A stretch of 64,000 nucleotides of DNA, from NCBI GenBank assembly GCA_963555705.1, contig OY743188.1, positions 30,153,383-30,217,382 on the forward strand. Reading direction: 5' to 3'. Source of the DNA: Ligustrum vulgare. Lineage: Eukaryota > Streptophyta > Magnoliopsida > Lamiales > Oleaceae. Below the pieces are notes generated by a model. The model saw only the letters and a program-made list of their open reading frames with translations, was not told where the DNA came from and ran no database searches. Positions 21,469 through 34,530 of this stretch are shown here, piece by piece (position 1 is the first letter of the stretch; the number at the start of each line of letters is the position of its first letter). The translations under genes were made by a program, and so were the position numbers.

Positions 21469-22059
21469 TTTAGTACAAAAGCTTGAATTTTGCGTAGGAA
21501 AAGTTGATATTTCTTGTGGCTTGCTTGGTGATGTTCCGTGAATTGTGTGAAGTGATTTTCCTGTAGAATTTGCACAGAAAAAGATGGTTTTAATAGTGTC
21601 TGTGAGCTTAACAAAATGACATGGTAGTGGTACTATTTGACAAGTATTTTGGAATAATGTATGGAACTTGGAAGCCGGAGCGCACAGGCAAAGTTGCCAA
21701 TCTTTTTACTCTTCTGAATTGGTTTTCTTTACAGCTAAACTAGATATCAAAAGTTTTTTTTAAAACAAAAAAAATGTTTGACCACTGATGTGTCTGAACC
21801 ACTTCTAAATGCCAGGAAACTTTGCTAAGGTTTTCATTCATCGATGAAAAGAGAAAATCTTACTCAACATAACAAGTAACAACAGACAAAAATTCTTGCC
21901 ATAATGAATACCTTTACAATTTCATTTAGCTAATTAAGGTCCCCACTAAGAACCAAGACACACCAAAAAAACCATTTCTCAATGTACTTTTCCAAATGAA
22001 AATTACTTCACTCACAACATAAAGCCACAAGAAAATCAATCTTCAGTATAAAAATTAAA
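21469..22059. promoter_or_regulatory. Shared upstream region between head-to-head PAR1 copies
   Basis: About 590 bp between the start of PAR1 copy A (minus) and PAR1 fragment C (plus). No ORF. It would have served as the promoter of copy A. I could not place a convincing TATA box. Confidence 0.4.
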
Positions 22060-22098
22060 ATGATCATAATCCTTGCCTCTTCCTCCAGGGAGCTCTAG
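22060..22098 (+). pseudogene. PAR1 fragment C, exon 1 only
   Basis: ATGATCATAATCCTTGCC...CTTCCTCCAGGGAGCTCTAG then GTAATC matches exon 1 and the splice donor of the other two copies, on the opposite strand, with a deletion of about 7 bases that breaks the frame. The CACTA element starts 22 bases beyond the donor, and no exon 2 follows in this orientation anywhere in the window. Confidence 0.7.
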
Positions 22099-22139
22099 GT
22101 AATCAAAAAAAGAAAATTCTCAGTACAGGAAAACTGGGT

Positions 22140-22600
22140 TTAAGGGACGACTTTTTCCGTCCCTATAGGACGAAAGGACGAAAAAACGTTGCTACAAACT
22201 TAAAGGGACGACAAAGTCGTCCCTACTGATCGTCTCTATAGGCCCATACCAATAAGTTAACATGGACGATATAAATCGTCCGAATAGATTAATGATTTAC
22301 GGGGACGAAAATTTCGTTTCTATAACCATTTTTTTCGTATTCCACTTTCGTCAAGAAAATCGTTTCAATTGATTTATGGAAACGACAATTTCCGTCCCTA
22401 TAAGTTAATCTAGTGAGACGATAGTTGTTTCAATAAATATTTGATGTATAGGGACGACTTGTAAGTCGTCCCTATAAGTGCGAGCTACTGACACAATCAA
22501 TTGTTTCAATAAATATTGGATTTATAGGGATGACTAAAAGTCGTCCCAGTATATATCAATATTAGGACGATAATGGTTGTCCCAATAGATAAAAAATCTA
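22140..22600. repeat. CACTA subterminal motif array, left
   Basis: At least ten copies of GGGACGA... or its complement TCGTCCC in both orientations. In the family these are the binding sites for the second gene's product. Confidence 0.8.
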
Positions 22601-22883
22601 CTAAAAAGCAATTTCATCGTCAAAAATACCTTTTCAATATAAAATTAATAATACTATTTCTAATTCAATAATAAGAATGATTTAGAAGCAACGTTATGTA
22701 ACAACACAAATAAATTGTTTAAAAAGAAGTTAAATCCCATTAATTATATTATCATATTTGTGCACAAAAACAAAAGTGGACCAATATAAACTAAAGGAGC
22801 ATGCATAAATGCTCCCAACATGAAATGGCCATCATGTACAAAAACAAAAGTATCCCAAAACAAAATAGACAAATAGAGGAAGA

Positions 22884-25800
22884 CTAAAGATTAAATAAGG
22901 ACTCGTCATCGTCCAACGAATTCATCTCTTCCTCATGTATAGGCGATAGGGAGGGTGGCGGTGGCGGGAACTGGAGTCCTAGTATGAAAGACTGTATATT
23001 ACTCGTAATCTGTGTAACATATTCATGTTGGGAAAAAATAATGACGCAACGGGATATCTAATCACAAAAATTAATTTCATGTGATTTGGATCATCTCATA
23101 GTAGGAATTCGCTGTTTTATGTATTTGACTAGATTAAATAATTTTGAACAGATAATAGTTTAGTAATCGTTACCCTTGTAGCGTGATTTGACAATTATCT
23201 GTGTTGTTCTTGATTCCACCAATCTCCAAACATTCAAGTTTTCCTTGGTGTTCTCCAACAGAGGCTATGCAAGTGTGTGGTCACTTTTCTCTGGGATTTG
23301 GTTACACTAGGGTTAGGGTTTTAATCAAGAGAAGAAAACACACACTTCACACTTTAGTATTTGTCCCGCCCACATGTGTATTAGGTTAAGAAAAATAGTT
23401 TTAGAAGACTATTTATAACTTCTTTACCCTCTAAAACCCTACCAACCCTAATACTATAACCCAGGCTCATTTCAGCACGGCCCAATACAAGTTATAAGCC
23501 TGTATATGCCTGTTATATTGAAGCCACCAAGGGAACCTGATCGGACCCAATTAAACTAAGCTCCAATAAATTAATTCTGATCCAGTCAACTCTTGACCAA
23601 TCAAAATAATTTATTAATCACGTTATATTCCACTAAAAGAACGAGATTGCACTCTTAGTAAAATTGTAATTACTGAAGCAATAACCAATAATTATATCCT
23701 CTGACTTACCGCTCTTACATGTTACCCCCGTCGATCAACTGGAATATTCGAAGTAAGGTTAAATGATCAAAATACCCTTATCTGAATATTCATAAATTCT
23801 CGACTCCCATCTTCTATCGACAGTTCTATGTGATCACATCACATCATAGAATTCAACAATCACTGTCGAATTACTGAGCTCAGATTTAACTGTCCACTAG
23901 AAGAACCAGTGAGATCATGATCATACCTAATGGTGACGGATTCCATAATACGAATATATGTTCCTTGTTATTTTACTTTAATTCCCAAAGTACCGAGATA
24001 TTGACCAACAATTTGATCTCACTCATTGATACCTCAAAGAACTTCAAGTTAGTAATCGAAGTTCATTATCCGATTAGGATTAAGGTTCCATGTACGATAG
24101 TCAAGTGAAATTAAATTTGAACGGTCAATGTCACAAATTAATTTCACGTGGTCCCGTTCAATACATATCAAATGTACTCTCAATTTCATTTTCAAAATCA
24201 AAGATAGATTTTAATGAAATCGAGACGATCAAAATTAAATTATCCATATTTATTTTACTGATCGTGAACAATAATTTTAGATCGAATTACAAATTGAATC
24301 TTTCTTTGTTTAACAACTTAAACACTCAATTAGTAATATCGAATCGATCTATGGACTAATGCAATCTCAAAATAATATAATATAATATAATCAAAATAAT
24401 ATTTTATTCCAAAAATTTTATTTCATTCCAAAAATGTCACGAGTACAAATAAATTAACTCGACGGGCATACACTATCCAACAATTCATTCATTTGTTGCA
24501 TGTATGTCTTCATATTGGACTTCAAGGCATTGGTAGCCTCATTAGACTGACTGGTACTAGGTAGGTCCACGATGTTGAGATGGACGAGTGATAGTGAGAA
24601 GTTCCCTTCACAATCCGTCCAACTGAGCATTGGTGTCCCCTCCTCTACCCCCAGGACCTTAAGAACAACATCGTGCTCATTAACACTCACGCCTCTAGAG
24701 ATGGCTTACTGTGTTTGCTTCTCCCAGTCCTCCACCATGTTGTCCTATTCGAAATAGTCATTAATTAATATTCAATAAAAAATAATAGCAATACATCGTA
24801 TTGTATGAACTTTTACTTACATAATCTTGCGCAGCCTTCTCGTTTACCCACTCACAATTTCTTTGATGGTTAACCCCAAAAGTTTCTATTACACTTGGCC
24901 ACTCTTGGGTTTGGCAATCCCGCTGCATAAGTATATAGTATTAAATGACTAACTCAAACCTATTTCATAATTTAAAAATGAAAATACATTTCAAAAAATA
25001 TATGTTGTACTAACCATATCGAAACGCGCAGCAACGATAGTTTTTGAACCCAGCAGACTAGCATAGTTTGTTTTTGATTTGTTCACTTTGTTCGTCTTCG
25101 AAATGTCCTATAAAAAAAGAATTAAAATTAATAGAATGTGAATATTAATATTTAATGAAAATTTATTTAATTAAATTAAAAAATTGTACTTACCTGAAAT
25201 TTTTTACTCGATGAGCGCTCAATGCACTTTTCCCAGACGTCTGCATTCAGGCCACGATAAGGTATGCAGGTCCCTTTTTCCCTTATGTATGCATTCACAT
25301 TGCCCTTGTACTAAGGGCATCGCTTGGCCGCTATATCTTCAATACCGTCAACAATTATCTTGTAATCAGATTTGGAATAACGTCTTGGATTGACGTCAAA
25401 AAATTCCTATAGAAAATCATTATTGTTTAAGTCATTCATGTTAGACTTTATTAAAATTACTTAAGATATAAAATAAGAGCTAAATTACTTACGTATATGC
25501 AGCCCGTGGCACGAGATTTTTGTTCCTTGGGAACATTTGCCCACCTATCAAAGTACGGGTGCACAAATTGTCTTACATAAGTCCCCAAAACCCTCAACAA
25601 ATACTTTTGGTTGTCAACTATAGGCAAATAAGTCCCCTCCTTTGTATCAAAATCAATGGCCAAGGGATTGCCCCCATTAGACTGGAACAATTTTACAAGA
25701 TTGAGCGATCGGGAAGGGCCTCGTCTTTTAGCCAGAGGAACTACCAATTTTAAAAAGAAAAAAAATTGTTTACCATGTGAATCAACTTAAACACACAATA

Positions 25801-25913
25801 AATTCTACCAAAGAAATTATCCTACCAGTCTGGCAATCCACAGGTAGCCTGTCTGCACGCCGATGTGGAGGCTCGTCACCACCATTCCCTCCATGATTTA
25901 ACACATCAGCCAT
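22884..25913 (-). pseudogene. PTTA-type (transposase_24) CACTA protein
   Basis: Exons read on the minus strand: 25913-25826 (start MADVLNHGGNGGDEPPHRRA), 25740-25493 (KRRGPSRSLNLVKL, LLRVLGTYVRQFVHPYFDRW), about 25407-25196 (EFFDVNPRRYSKSDYK ... DVWEKCIERSSSKKFQ), then shorter ones to the tail (NMVEDWEKQT ... VLGVEEGTPMLS). The final block FILGLQFPPPPPSLSP ends at a stop at 22884. In-frame stops at 25313-25311 and just before AISRGVSVNEH (about 24700) disable it. The last exon is split by a solo LTR at 23026-24482. This protein normally binds subterminal repeats and helps transposition. Confidence 0.78.
23026..24482. mobile_element. Solo LTR 1
   Basis: 1457 bp bounded TGTTGG...CCAACA with ATTCA on both sides (23021-23025 and 24483-24487). 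It is homologous along its length to 35859-37276. No internal retrotransposon sequence is present, so it is a solo LTR left by recombination between two LTRs. It sits in the last coding exon of the PTTA gene; deleting it with one ATTCA makes the PTTA frame continuous. Confidence 0.88.
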
Positions 25914-27009
25914 ACCTAAATTATACAAGAAATCTAATAATATTTCCCCTGCCTCTGTTAACATGTTGAATAATATTTCCCCTAATTCATTATTGACTTG
26001 TAGAAAATCAATATGCAGAGACAATGAAGAATTGACACACATTGAAGAAGCATAGCATATAACCTTCATACAGAAAATGTAACTTTCCACACATTGAAGA
26101 AGCACAATATTTTTAGATCAAGAAACTGACATGTTGAAAATGAGTAATTAATATGGATAAAAATAATGTCACGTATTTTAACTAATTTCAAAATGCAAGT
26201 GGCAAATAGAAAAGGGTAGGAATAAGAAAAATGGCGATAAGGTGTTAATAAAAAATGAAGATGAGGGGTGTAGTTACAATATAACGCTCTACCACAATTC
26301 CAATTCCGGACCTTGCAATTTTCTTTCGTAAGTTGTCAACTTCTATTTTCTTGAATTCTTGAAATAGCCCAGTGAAACAAAAACCCTGCAGTGGACTCTC
26401 AACCTTCTCAAACTTTCAAAAGAAAATAAGAAGTTCCATGATGTGGTTAAGATAATTGATATCGAGATACGGAGGTGAATCTATGTTGGTTTGGTTAATT
26501 ATACTTTACCTCTACTTAAAAAAATAAAAAATAAATCCTAGATCCAACTGTAACATTTGTTAGAATTTAAGTGCTATTCATTAAACTAATTATCAATATG
26601 GTCTTCTTATGGGTTTCTCAATCCAGCCGATTTCTTGAGTGGACAACAAAGTTGCACTTATTTCCATTAAATTTTGTTTTTATTGTTTCATTTAGCAATT
26701 TGTTTAGATATTTTATTCCCAGAATCATCAACGGTTCAACCTGCATAAATTATGTTCTTATCATGAAGGAAAATTATGAGTAGGAAATCGCAGGACATAG
26801 TTCTCAACTTCTCATACGAACGTGAAAGCAAGTAGATACAATCCTTTATAATGCAACTAATACGAACATCTAAAGCAAAAATGTGTTAAGGCAGACCTGA
26901 TACAAAAATTATTCATAAAAAAATAATAATAAAACTCGAAAAAGCAAGATTTCAAAACAAAAAAAAAAACAAACTGAAATCAAAAATCAAAAAATTGCTT
27001 GAAGGATCT

Positions 27010-27014
<5 letters not shown>

Positions 27015-27082
<68 letters not shown>
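27015..27082. repeat. (TA)n microsatellite
   Basis: About 34 uninterrupted TA dinucleotides. Confidence 0.95.
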
Positions 27083-27085
<3 letters not shown>

Positions 27086-27535
27086 CCATTCCAGCGGAGG
27101 ATAAGCCACTAAAGAACAAAAATACACAAATTCTGGGAATGAATGTAAGAAGAGCAAGATTTCCAACAAAAAAAAAAAAAATTCCAAATGACACTAACCC
27201 AGTATGTAGCCGAAGGATTTGTCAATTTCAGCAAGTTCTCTCACCAACAAATGAAGATAAAATCCAATCAAACATCAAACAAAAACCAATTACATAAAAA
27301 TCACCAAACAAATCAGCAATTTTTACCCAAATAAATCTGATACTAACCTTCGACTTCGAATTCGAGATCCAAAATTCACTTCAACCTAAGGGGGTTTATG
27401 TGAAGACGGGTGTGTGGTTTTTATTCCTATACATTTTTTGGAATGTTGTTTTCATTGTCGTGAGCGTGAGAATGGGGTTTGTTGTTTTTATTTTCGTAAA
27501 TCTTTTGAGTCTAAAGGGAATACCTAATAAAACAT

Positions 27536-27537
<2 letters not shown>

Positions 27538-27577
<40 letters not shown>
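27538..27577. repeat. Poly-A tract
   Basis: Roughly 40 consecutive A residues, then AG-rich sequence. No adjacent LINE or SINE body was recognised. Confidence 0.9.
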
Positions 27578-27579
<2 letters not shown>

Positions 27580-28161
27580 AAGAAGAAGAAGAAGCGCTGA
27601 AGAGTAGTAGCGCGAATTTCTATTATTTTGCTTAGGACCTATTTGGTACTGACTTTGGTGCTTCATGACACTTTTTTAAGTCCTTTGTTTTTGGTAATTC
27701 TAGAGACATTCTAGGAATATTTCTAATTGACATTGTGACATGTCACGCATTTATCGAGTGATGAAAATAACTATCTCACCAATTACTTTTTCACCATCCA
27801 ATGAATGTGCGTCATGTCACAATATCACTTAAAAATGTCCCCAAAAAATGTCTCCTTAGAATTATTATTTTTGTTAGTCTACTAGTTGTCTAAACTTGTT
27901 TTACAGGTTAATTGTTTGTATAAAATAATTTTTAGAAATCATGTTTGTCAAAAAATCCGAGCTTCAATAACAATATTTGTATAAAATAAATAGCGTAATT
28001 ATCATTATTTATTTCGTGTAAATGAAAAAAAAAATAGATAATGACAAAATTTGTGATTAATAAATAATGTTATCATAATAATGAGTTCAAGATTAGCTTT
28101 GTTTGTTCACTCCAAGTCACTAGCATTGTTTATAGCTGCATCATCCTCGTCTTCGACACTA

Positions 28162-31100
28162 TCACAATCTTATCTCTATGTCAGATGCCTCAACCTCACT
28201 TCCATCATCGTTGTCGTCGTCACCATCATCATCATCATCGATGAAATAAGCTTCATCTCCACTAACATTCGACGATGACGCTATGTTATCAGGACAATCC
28301 AACTCAATGGCATCACCGTCGACCCACTGCAAAGTACTATGTTCTAAATTACCAAGATCGACAAATAGCGAGAACTGAGATGAGCCATCATCATGCAACA
28401 AATCTATCTCATTCAAAACTGCTTCTGGCGTATACAACTTATTCTGATGATTGACTTCTTGAACCACACGCCAATTGCAACTACCTGACGAGTCTTCAAT
28501 GTAGAACACTTGCCTTGCTTGTGAAGCAAGTACGAATTGGTCATCTGTGTAAGCCTCGAGACTAGTGTCAGTACTTGTGACGTTGTTCTCTATGACCTTC
28601 CTTTTCCATCACACTTAAACCATTTACACCGAAATAAAACAACTTAAAAACCGTTTATGTATGAAAGTTCAAATATCTCCTGAAGTTGTTCATAAAATAT
28701 TTCATCATCGGTCCCTGGCACGCTCACACCACTATTTTGTGTTTTACGTTTGATATCATGATCATAAGTTAGAAATCGAACACCGTTAACAATAGATGCT
28801 GGGTAAGAATGCACAACTCCATTCGTCCGAGATGCTAAAGATAGTATTTCTTGAGACACTGCATCAGGGTTTGCTCGATGTAGACCATAAATCTGCATTG
28901 ATTAGATGTAATGTGATTAACCAATCAAAATATACACTTCCTATAAACGTAAATAGTAAATCTTGTTGTACCTCCGTGTGAAACCAAGTCGGGAAATTTG
29001 TTCTATGCAACTGATTAATATTGGAAACTCCACGTGTCTGTAACTGGTGCTTGTGTTCACCGTTGAAGTAAATATTACATTGATCAATTGTTATAATAAT
29101 GAAAAAATAACACAAAGATACGCATGCACTCACTTCAAGTATGTTTCAATTTTAGTACATTTGTTGAGTATATAACAACTCGAGTTTGAACATCACTGTC
29201 GAGGAAAACTAAACTTCTCTTTCCTATAGGACAACATTGTGATTCAAAAATGGATAACTACTTCTTGCGAACAGAGACATCGACATTCTTCTCTGGTCGG
29301 TTGAATCATGTCTCGACATCATCAAAATAACGTGAACAAAAAGTCAATGCTTCCTCAACAACATATCCCTCGGCTATAGAACCTTCGGGCTTTGCTTGAT
29401 TTCGCACGTAGTCCTTTAGTTTCTTAAGGTATCTCTTGAAAGGATATAACCACCTCATGCAAACTAGCCCACCAAGAATTGCCTCTTCAGGCAAATGCAT
29501 CACAAGATGAATTATAATGTCAGAAAATGCTGGTCGAAAGATTTGTTCAAGCTTGCACAATATGAGTATGAGCTGTTGTTGAGTATTAACCATGTCGCTA
29601 ACCTTTATCGACCTAGCACACACTTTTTTGAAAAATGTACAAAGTTTAATAACAGTTGATGAAGTTGTCTTGTGCACAAATGCTTGACATCCGACAGGTA
29701 ACAATCTTTGCATGAGGACATGACAATCATGTGACTTCAAACGAATTATTTGGCTTTCATTTGGAGCAATGTTCTTCCTTAGATTTGATGCAAAACCATC
29801 GGGAAATTTGACTGAACGTATAAAATTGCAAAACCTTCGACGGTCTGCATCAGTAAATGAGTAATCCGCTACAAGCTTCATCAATCTACCCCTATCTTTG
29901 TATAAGTCCAGCTCCGGTCTGATATTTAATTTCATCAGATCATGTCTTGCTTTGTCGTATCTTTAGATTTTTTAGGATCACTCAAAAATGTACCTAGAAT
30001 GCTGTCACAGACATTCTTTTCCACATGCATGAAATCTAGATTGTGTTTCAACTCAGTTGTCGACCAATAAGGCAACTCACAGAAAATGCTCTTCTTCCTC
30101 CAATTTAGTTCATCTTTATCCCGCTTTTTTTAGCACCCCCATAGCTAGGGTGTTTTCTTGGTGTTCTACTTTTGACACGACTAATTTGTTGCAGGATATC
30201 CACACTAGTCAATTTAGGCGGTGGCCTTTGTCTCTCTGTTTTTTCGTTGAAGGTACGGTCATTTCACCAATGATAGTTACTTGGTAAGAAACATCGATGA
30301 CCCACATAAGCTGTTTTACCGATGACACGCGACGATGGTGTCTCTTCATAACCTTGACCGCTCCACCCCAATAAACTACTTCAAGCAGGAAAATCACTAA
30401 CTGTCCATAACAACTCTGCTTGCATTTTGAATATACTGTTATTACTTGATATATCACGTGTATCAGTACCAAATTTCCACAACTCCTTCAATTCGTCCAC
30501 TAATGGCTGTAAAAATACATCCATATCTTTGCCTAGTGATTGGGGACCAGGGATCGAAAGGGTTAACATTAAGTTTTCTTCTTTCATACACAACCAAGGT
30601 GGTAGGTTATAAGTTGCCAAAACCACAGGCCACATGCTGTAAGATTGACTCATATTACCAAAAGGATTGAAACCATTTGACGATAGACCTAGTCGAACAT
30701 TTCGTATCTCACAGGTAAAATCAGGGTAATTTTTATCGAAGTCCCGCGAAGATTTTCCATCAACAAGATGACCTATGTTGTCCTCATCCCTTGAGCGACC
30801 TGTATTATGCCATTTCATTAGTCTCGCAGTTAGTGTTGTTGCAAACAAACGCTTCAGTCTAGGGGTCAATGAAAAATAACGCAATACTTTATGCGGGACA
30901 TTCTTCCCGAAGGATTTGTCACCTTTATATGTCAAACAACTTTCATAGAAAACTGGACAAATTTCCTTATCAACATTTTCCTTCCAAAATAATACACAGT
31001 CGTTCTTGCAAACCTGAATAGATTCATACCCCAATCCCAACTTCGACATTAATTTTTTAGCTTCGCAGTGAGAGTCGACGAGATTGATATTAGGAAATGA

Positions 31101-31616
31101 CAACTTCAACAACTTCAATAGCCCATCTACATATTTATTTGTCCACTTATTGACCACCTTTAAATGCATCAACTTAGTCAAAAAATTTAGGGATGAGAAA
31201 GATGATACTCCTGGATACAACTCTAAATGCAGAGCATCTAACAAAGCATCATAACCCACATCAAAAGTTGTAGTAGTTAAGTCATCCCCGACCACGTCAT
31301 TAAGAACATCCACCATCTCATCTCCTATAACAAGCCCTTCGGTATGTCCTTGTATGTTCGTAGGCCTTTCCTCATGTTCTCCGTGATAAATCCACCTATC
31401 ATAGTCCTCGTAAAAACCATGACCAAATATGTGAGACTCCACATCATCTACCAATTGCATCATCATGTTTACACATCTTTTGCATGGACATGGAATCATC
31501 CCCTTATCATTTGCTAGTGGTCTAGCCATGTTTATGAACGCTTTCATACCATTCCAAAAATCTACAAACTTTGCCCATCTTTTATTTAGCTTTATCCAAC
31601 TCTTATCAATTTCCAT
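28162..31616 (-). pseudogene. TNP2-type CACTA transposase with DUF4218/DUF4216 regions
   Basis: Starts MEIDKSWIKLNKRW (31616), the transposase-associated domain with its IPCPCKRCVN zinc motif. The TNP2 core follows (RNVRLGLSSNGFNPFGNMSQ, SYSMWPVVLATYNLPPWLCM, LQPLVDELKELW) up to a frameshift or stop at 30381. The core continues in pieces (HNLDFMHVEKNVCDSILGTF near 30010). Next comes 29935-29306 with LKSHDCHVLMQRLLPVG, LCKLEQIFRPAFSDIIIHL and EGSIAEGYVVEEALTFCSRY (DUF4218), then DUF4216-like blocks at about 28990-28640 and 28509-28162 ending in an Asp-rich tail. Its role in intact elements is DNA cleavage at the CACTA ends. Several breaks make it a pseudogene. Confidence 0.85.
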
Positions 31617-31649
31617 TTTCACTTCAAGTTTGCTGCAACACACAGAACG

Positions 31650-32480
31650 TGAGAATGACCTAACCCCTTATTGCTCCAATTCTAATTTAAGGTGTGGGCC
31701 CTAGCCATTCGACATTAATTTGAGATTTACGAGTTGAGTTAATTTTTCTTATTATTTCCTATGTTTCACATGTGAATTTTGGCAGCATCACTCTTCTATT
31801 CTCCTAAGTGCGCGCACTATGTTAAACATAGTCCACACCCAGGGAATAAAATGGAGACAATACCAAAAATTACACGTAATAGGCATTCATAGGAGAAATA
31901 TATGATAACACAACTCGTAACTTTCAAATCAATATCAAACTATCCGAACTGGACAATTCAAAGATTAGTTTGTAAACATCAAAAAGCCCAAAATGAGGAT
32001 GCATGTGCTTAACAAACTAATCTTTAAACGACATTCCAAGGTTTATGTAAATGCAATGTATTAATGCGCAAATAAAAGGACAAATTATAAAACTAAAAGT
32101 TTAAATATGTAAGTGAAATACATAAATTTGACTAACCAATTATATCTTGAAGTTGACAATCAAGACCTATGGAACTCGAGACTCCAATTGACACGGAGAG
32201 TTTCGAAAATTGAAAGTTGGAACAGGTGGAAATTATGGATTAACACTTCAAATGAACCCAAATTTTGCTTTTGTTTGAGTTTTGTATGCCGACCTTAGAG
32301 TGCATTTTTGTCCCAATTGCTACAAATTGGCGCGAGAAATTCCCTCCAACTACTGTTCAATTGTTGGGACGACTAAACTTCGTCCCAATAGATAAAAACG
32401 CGGGAAAAGTGGGCCATTTCTTCGTCTACATGTGATTTCGATTATTGGGACGACTAAATTGGCGCCATTTCTTTGTTTAC
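31650..32480. other. CACTA transposase-side arm
   Basis: Upstream of the transposase start; probably its promoter and subterminal arm. GGGACGACTAAA motifs occur at 32367 and 32457. The ORF at 32113-32298 has no domain. Confidence 0.5.
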
Positions 32481-32574
32481 AAAAATATATATAAATAAAA
32501 TTACATAAATATCATTTTAATTTTCTCTCATTATTTTCATGTATGCCTCCACAATCTCCAAAATAATCTTCTTC

Positions 32575-32628
<54 letters not shown>

Positions 32629-34040
32629 CTTTTATACCAAGTTAATATGAATGAATGTTGGTGCAATAATTTCATATGATTTCTCAAATGATAACGTTTC
32701 GCGGCATTAACACAAATTGAAGTTCAAGTTACTAAAAGATTTGTATTGTTTACAGAACTATTTTTAGGGCAAATAAACACTTAGCATTTTTTTATAGATT
32801 TACTATGGTTTCGATGCCACCCTACAATTTTAGTTATTCAATTATATTCATTTATATTAATTAAACTTCGTATTGGTATAGAAAAATTTTGATTCTACAT
32901 CATCATGTAGTGTTTGTCCACAAAAATTTCATTTCGACAGAAAATTTTAGTTCATCCATAGTGAAATCTCAATATGTCGCAAAGTAATCAGTTTTAGTTG
33001 TTTATGTATTTAATTTAATGTTTTCAATTGCTTAAGTTCATGTGCCGTTTAGAATCAATGTGATGCAGCCACCAATGATGTTTAGTTGAAGAAGCCTTAC
33101 CTAGGTTAAAGAGTTTTCAATTGTGCATATGTTTTAGAAATCAATTTGATGTAGCCGATTTCTGTAATTTTGTATTATGAACTTTAAATTTTAGATTATG
33201 CAGCTTTTACTTTATTAGTTAAATGAAGATGAAATTTATTTTAATGATTCTAGATTATTAATAATATTACGGTATGTAAAATTAGGGATTTTAATCGATT
33301 TTAGTCATGACTTGTTGTGTACAAATTCTAACACTTTTTTTTTTTTTTAGAATTACATAAGGGGTATATTTGTATTTGTGTCGTGAGGTATTTATAAAAA
33401 ATATATTTTATTAACGGTGTTAATATAATGTGGTGTATTTAGTATAATTTGTGGTGGTAATTTATTTTGCCCAACTTATTTTCTTCTTCAATGTTCGATC
33501 AATCCCACAAACAACTTGCCAAAGAATCCCTTTAACACTCAAATAAATCTAGAGGGAAAAATTAGTTTGAGGACAACGATCCCGCATCCGAGGCATTCTT
33601 TTTCGATTTTTGCGGTTCTTGATCTTTTACTTACTTATTTTGACTTTGCATTTCCGCTTCTCCATTCTCTTGTTTTACAATAACTTCAACAATATTTGAA
33701 AGAATCAAGTCAAAAATATATTAAACGTCAAGAAGACGGCCTCTACACAAGTTTCTGATGTTTGAGCATGGCAAGCCTCCTTGGCCCTTTGACAGAATTA
33801 CTCTTCCAATCAATAAAACCTGACATAGCAATTTAATCTCGTTTCTTCAGAGGACAACTTTTCACTTTTTTTCTAGAATTTTTCTAATATCATTTTAATT
33901 TTTTTTGCAAATGTTTTAATGACTGGAATTTTTAATAATTTTATATTAAAAAAATAAAAGACTGAGGCATTTATTGTCCTTGGCAGATCTTAATCTTGCA
34001 TATCCTAATTTTACAAAATATAAACAGTATAGGTCATTTA
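32481..34040. other. Non-coding AT-rich stretch
   Basis: Contains a TC/TA microsatellite at 32577-32628. Otherwise I see no gene or element boundary. Confidence 0.4.
32577..32628. repeat. (TC)n(TA)n microsatellite
   Basis: A TC run passing directly into a TA run. Confidence 0.93.
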
Positions 34041-34530
34041 ATGACTTATTCGCAAGGCAAAGATCTTGAAACTCTAGACCTCGAGATTGAACGTACTTTT
34101 AAAAGAAGACGCAAAGAACACAACACGAAAATTTGCAACAAAACATAATGACTGAAGAACATGCTCGCACAGATATTATACAAGAAGCTGATAGGGCAGC
34201 TGCTTAGGCTGCTCAATTAAATGGTGCACATATTCAGCCACGAGAAGAATATGAAGAAGATGAGGGAAATCTTCCCATGGCACAATTTCTCACACCTATT
34301 CCATGTCCTAATTGCTCCAATATTCTTTATCCACCATTTGTGAGGAATTATTTCCAGGTTCGAGCGAATCTAATCAGTTTTTAAAGCAACAACATGCAGT
34401 TCTATGGAAAAGCACAAGAAGACCCACATGTTCATATTGCCAGTTTTCAAAGAATATGCCAAAATATCCAGTTGGATGTGATAAATAAGTTATGCTATAT
34501 TTGAGTCACGCTGTCACTTTCGTTAATTTT
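34041..34530 (+). pseudogene. Gypsy (Athila/Tat-like) Gag fragment
   Basis: Frame starting MTYSQGKDLETLDLEIERTF, broken by stops at about 34147 and 34206. It then encodes NILYPPFVRNYFQVRAN, a further stop, then FYGKAQEDPHVHIASFQRIC. The last block is the conserved retrotransposon Gag region seen in Athila/Tat elements (QF-G-x-x-x-EDP-x-x-H-I-x-x-F). No LTR or pol is adjacent, so it is an orphan remnant. Confidence 0.65.

Larger units (their letters stand above)
18905..21860. repeat. Segmental duplication, copy A
   Basis: Excluding the Copia C insertion (19043-20504), this matches 34738-46735 base for base over long runs, with the same order: leader sequence, PAR1 exons 3, 2, 1 and upstream DNA ending near 'gtgtctgaaccacttctaaa'. 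Copy A is uninterrupted where copy B has its solo LTR and hAT insertions, and the reverse holds for Copia C. Confidence 0.88.
25914..28161. other. CACTA internal non-coding region
   Basis: Between the two CACTA genes. It contains a long TA microsatellite (27015-27082), a poly-A tract of about 40 bases (27538-27577) and AT-rich DNA. ORFs here are translations of simple repeats. Confidence 0.5.
22121..32480 (-). mobile_element. Large decayed CACTA element (two-gene type)
   Basis: The left end reads CAGTACAGGAAAACTGGG, one base off the CACTA consensus, followed by about 480 bp of repeated inverted GGGACGAC/GTCGTCCC motifs. The same motifs reappear at 32360-32460. Between them, on the minus strand, lie a TNP2-type transposase with its companion domains (31616-28162) and a PTTA/transposase_24-type gene (25913-22884), the standard pair of plant En/Spm elements. 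The right terminus itself was not found, so 32480 is approximate and the element is probably truncated. Stops and frameshifts in both genes make it inactive. Confidence 0.82.

Noticed and set aside
24360..24450. Right end of solo LTR 1 near 24360, where similarity to solo LTR 2 weakens
   Set aside because: The CCAACA end at 24482 with the ATTCA duplication and frame closure of PTTA fixes the boundary.
26987..27297. ORFs encoding Tyr-Ile repeats
   Set aside because: Direct translations of the TA microsatellite.
27400..27600. ORF ending in a poly-Lys tail
   Set aside because: Created by the poly-A tract.
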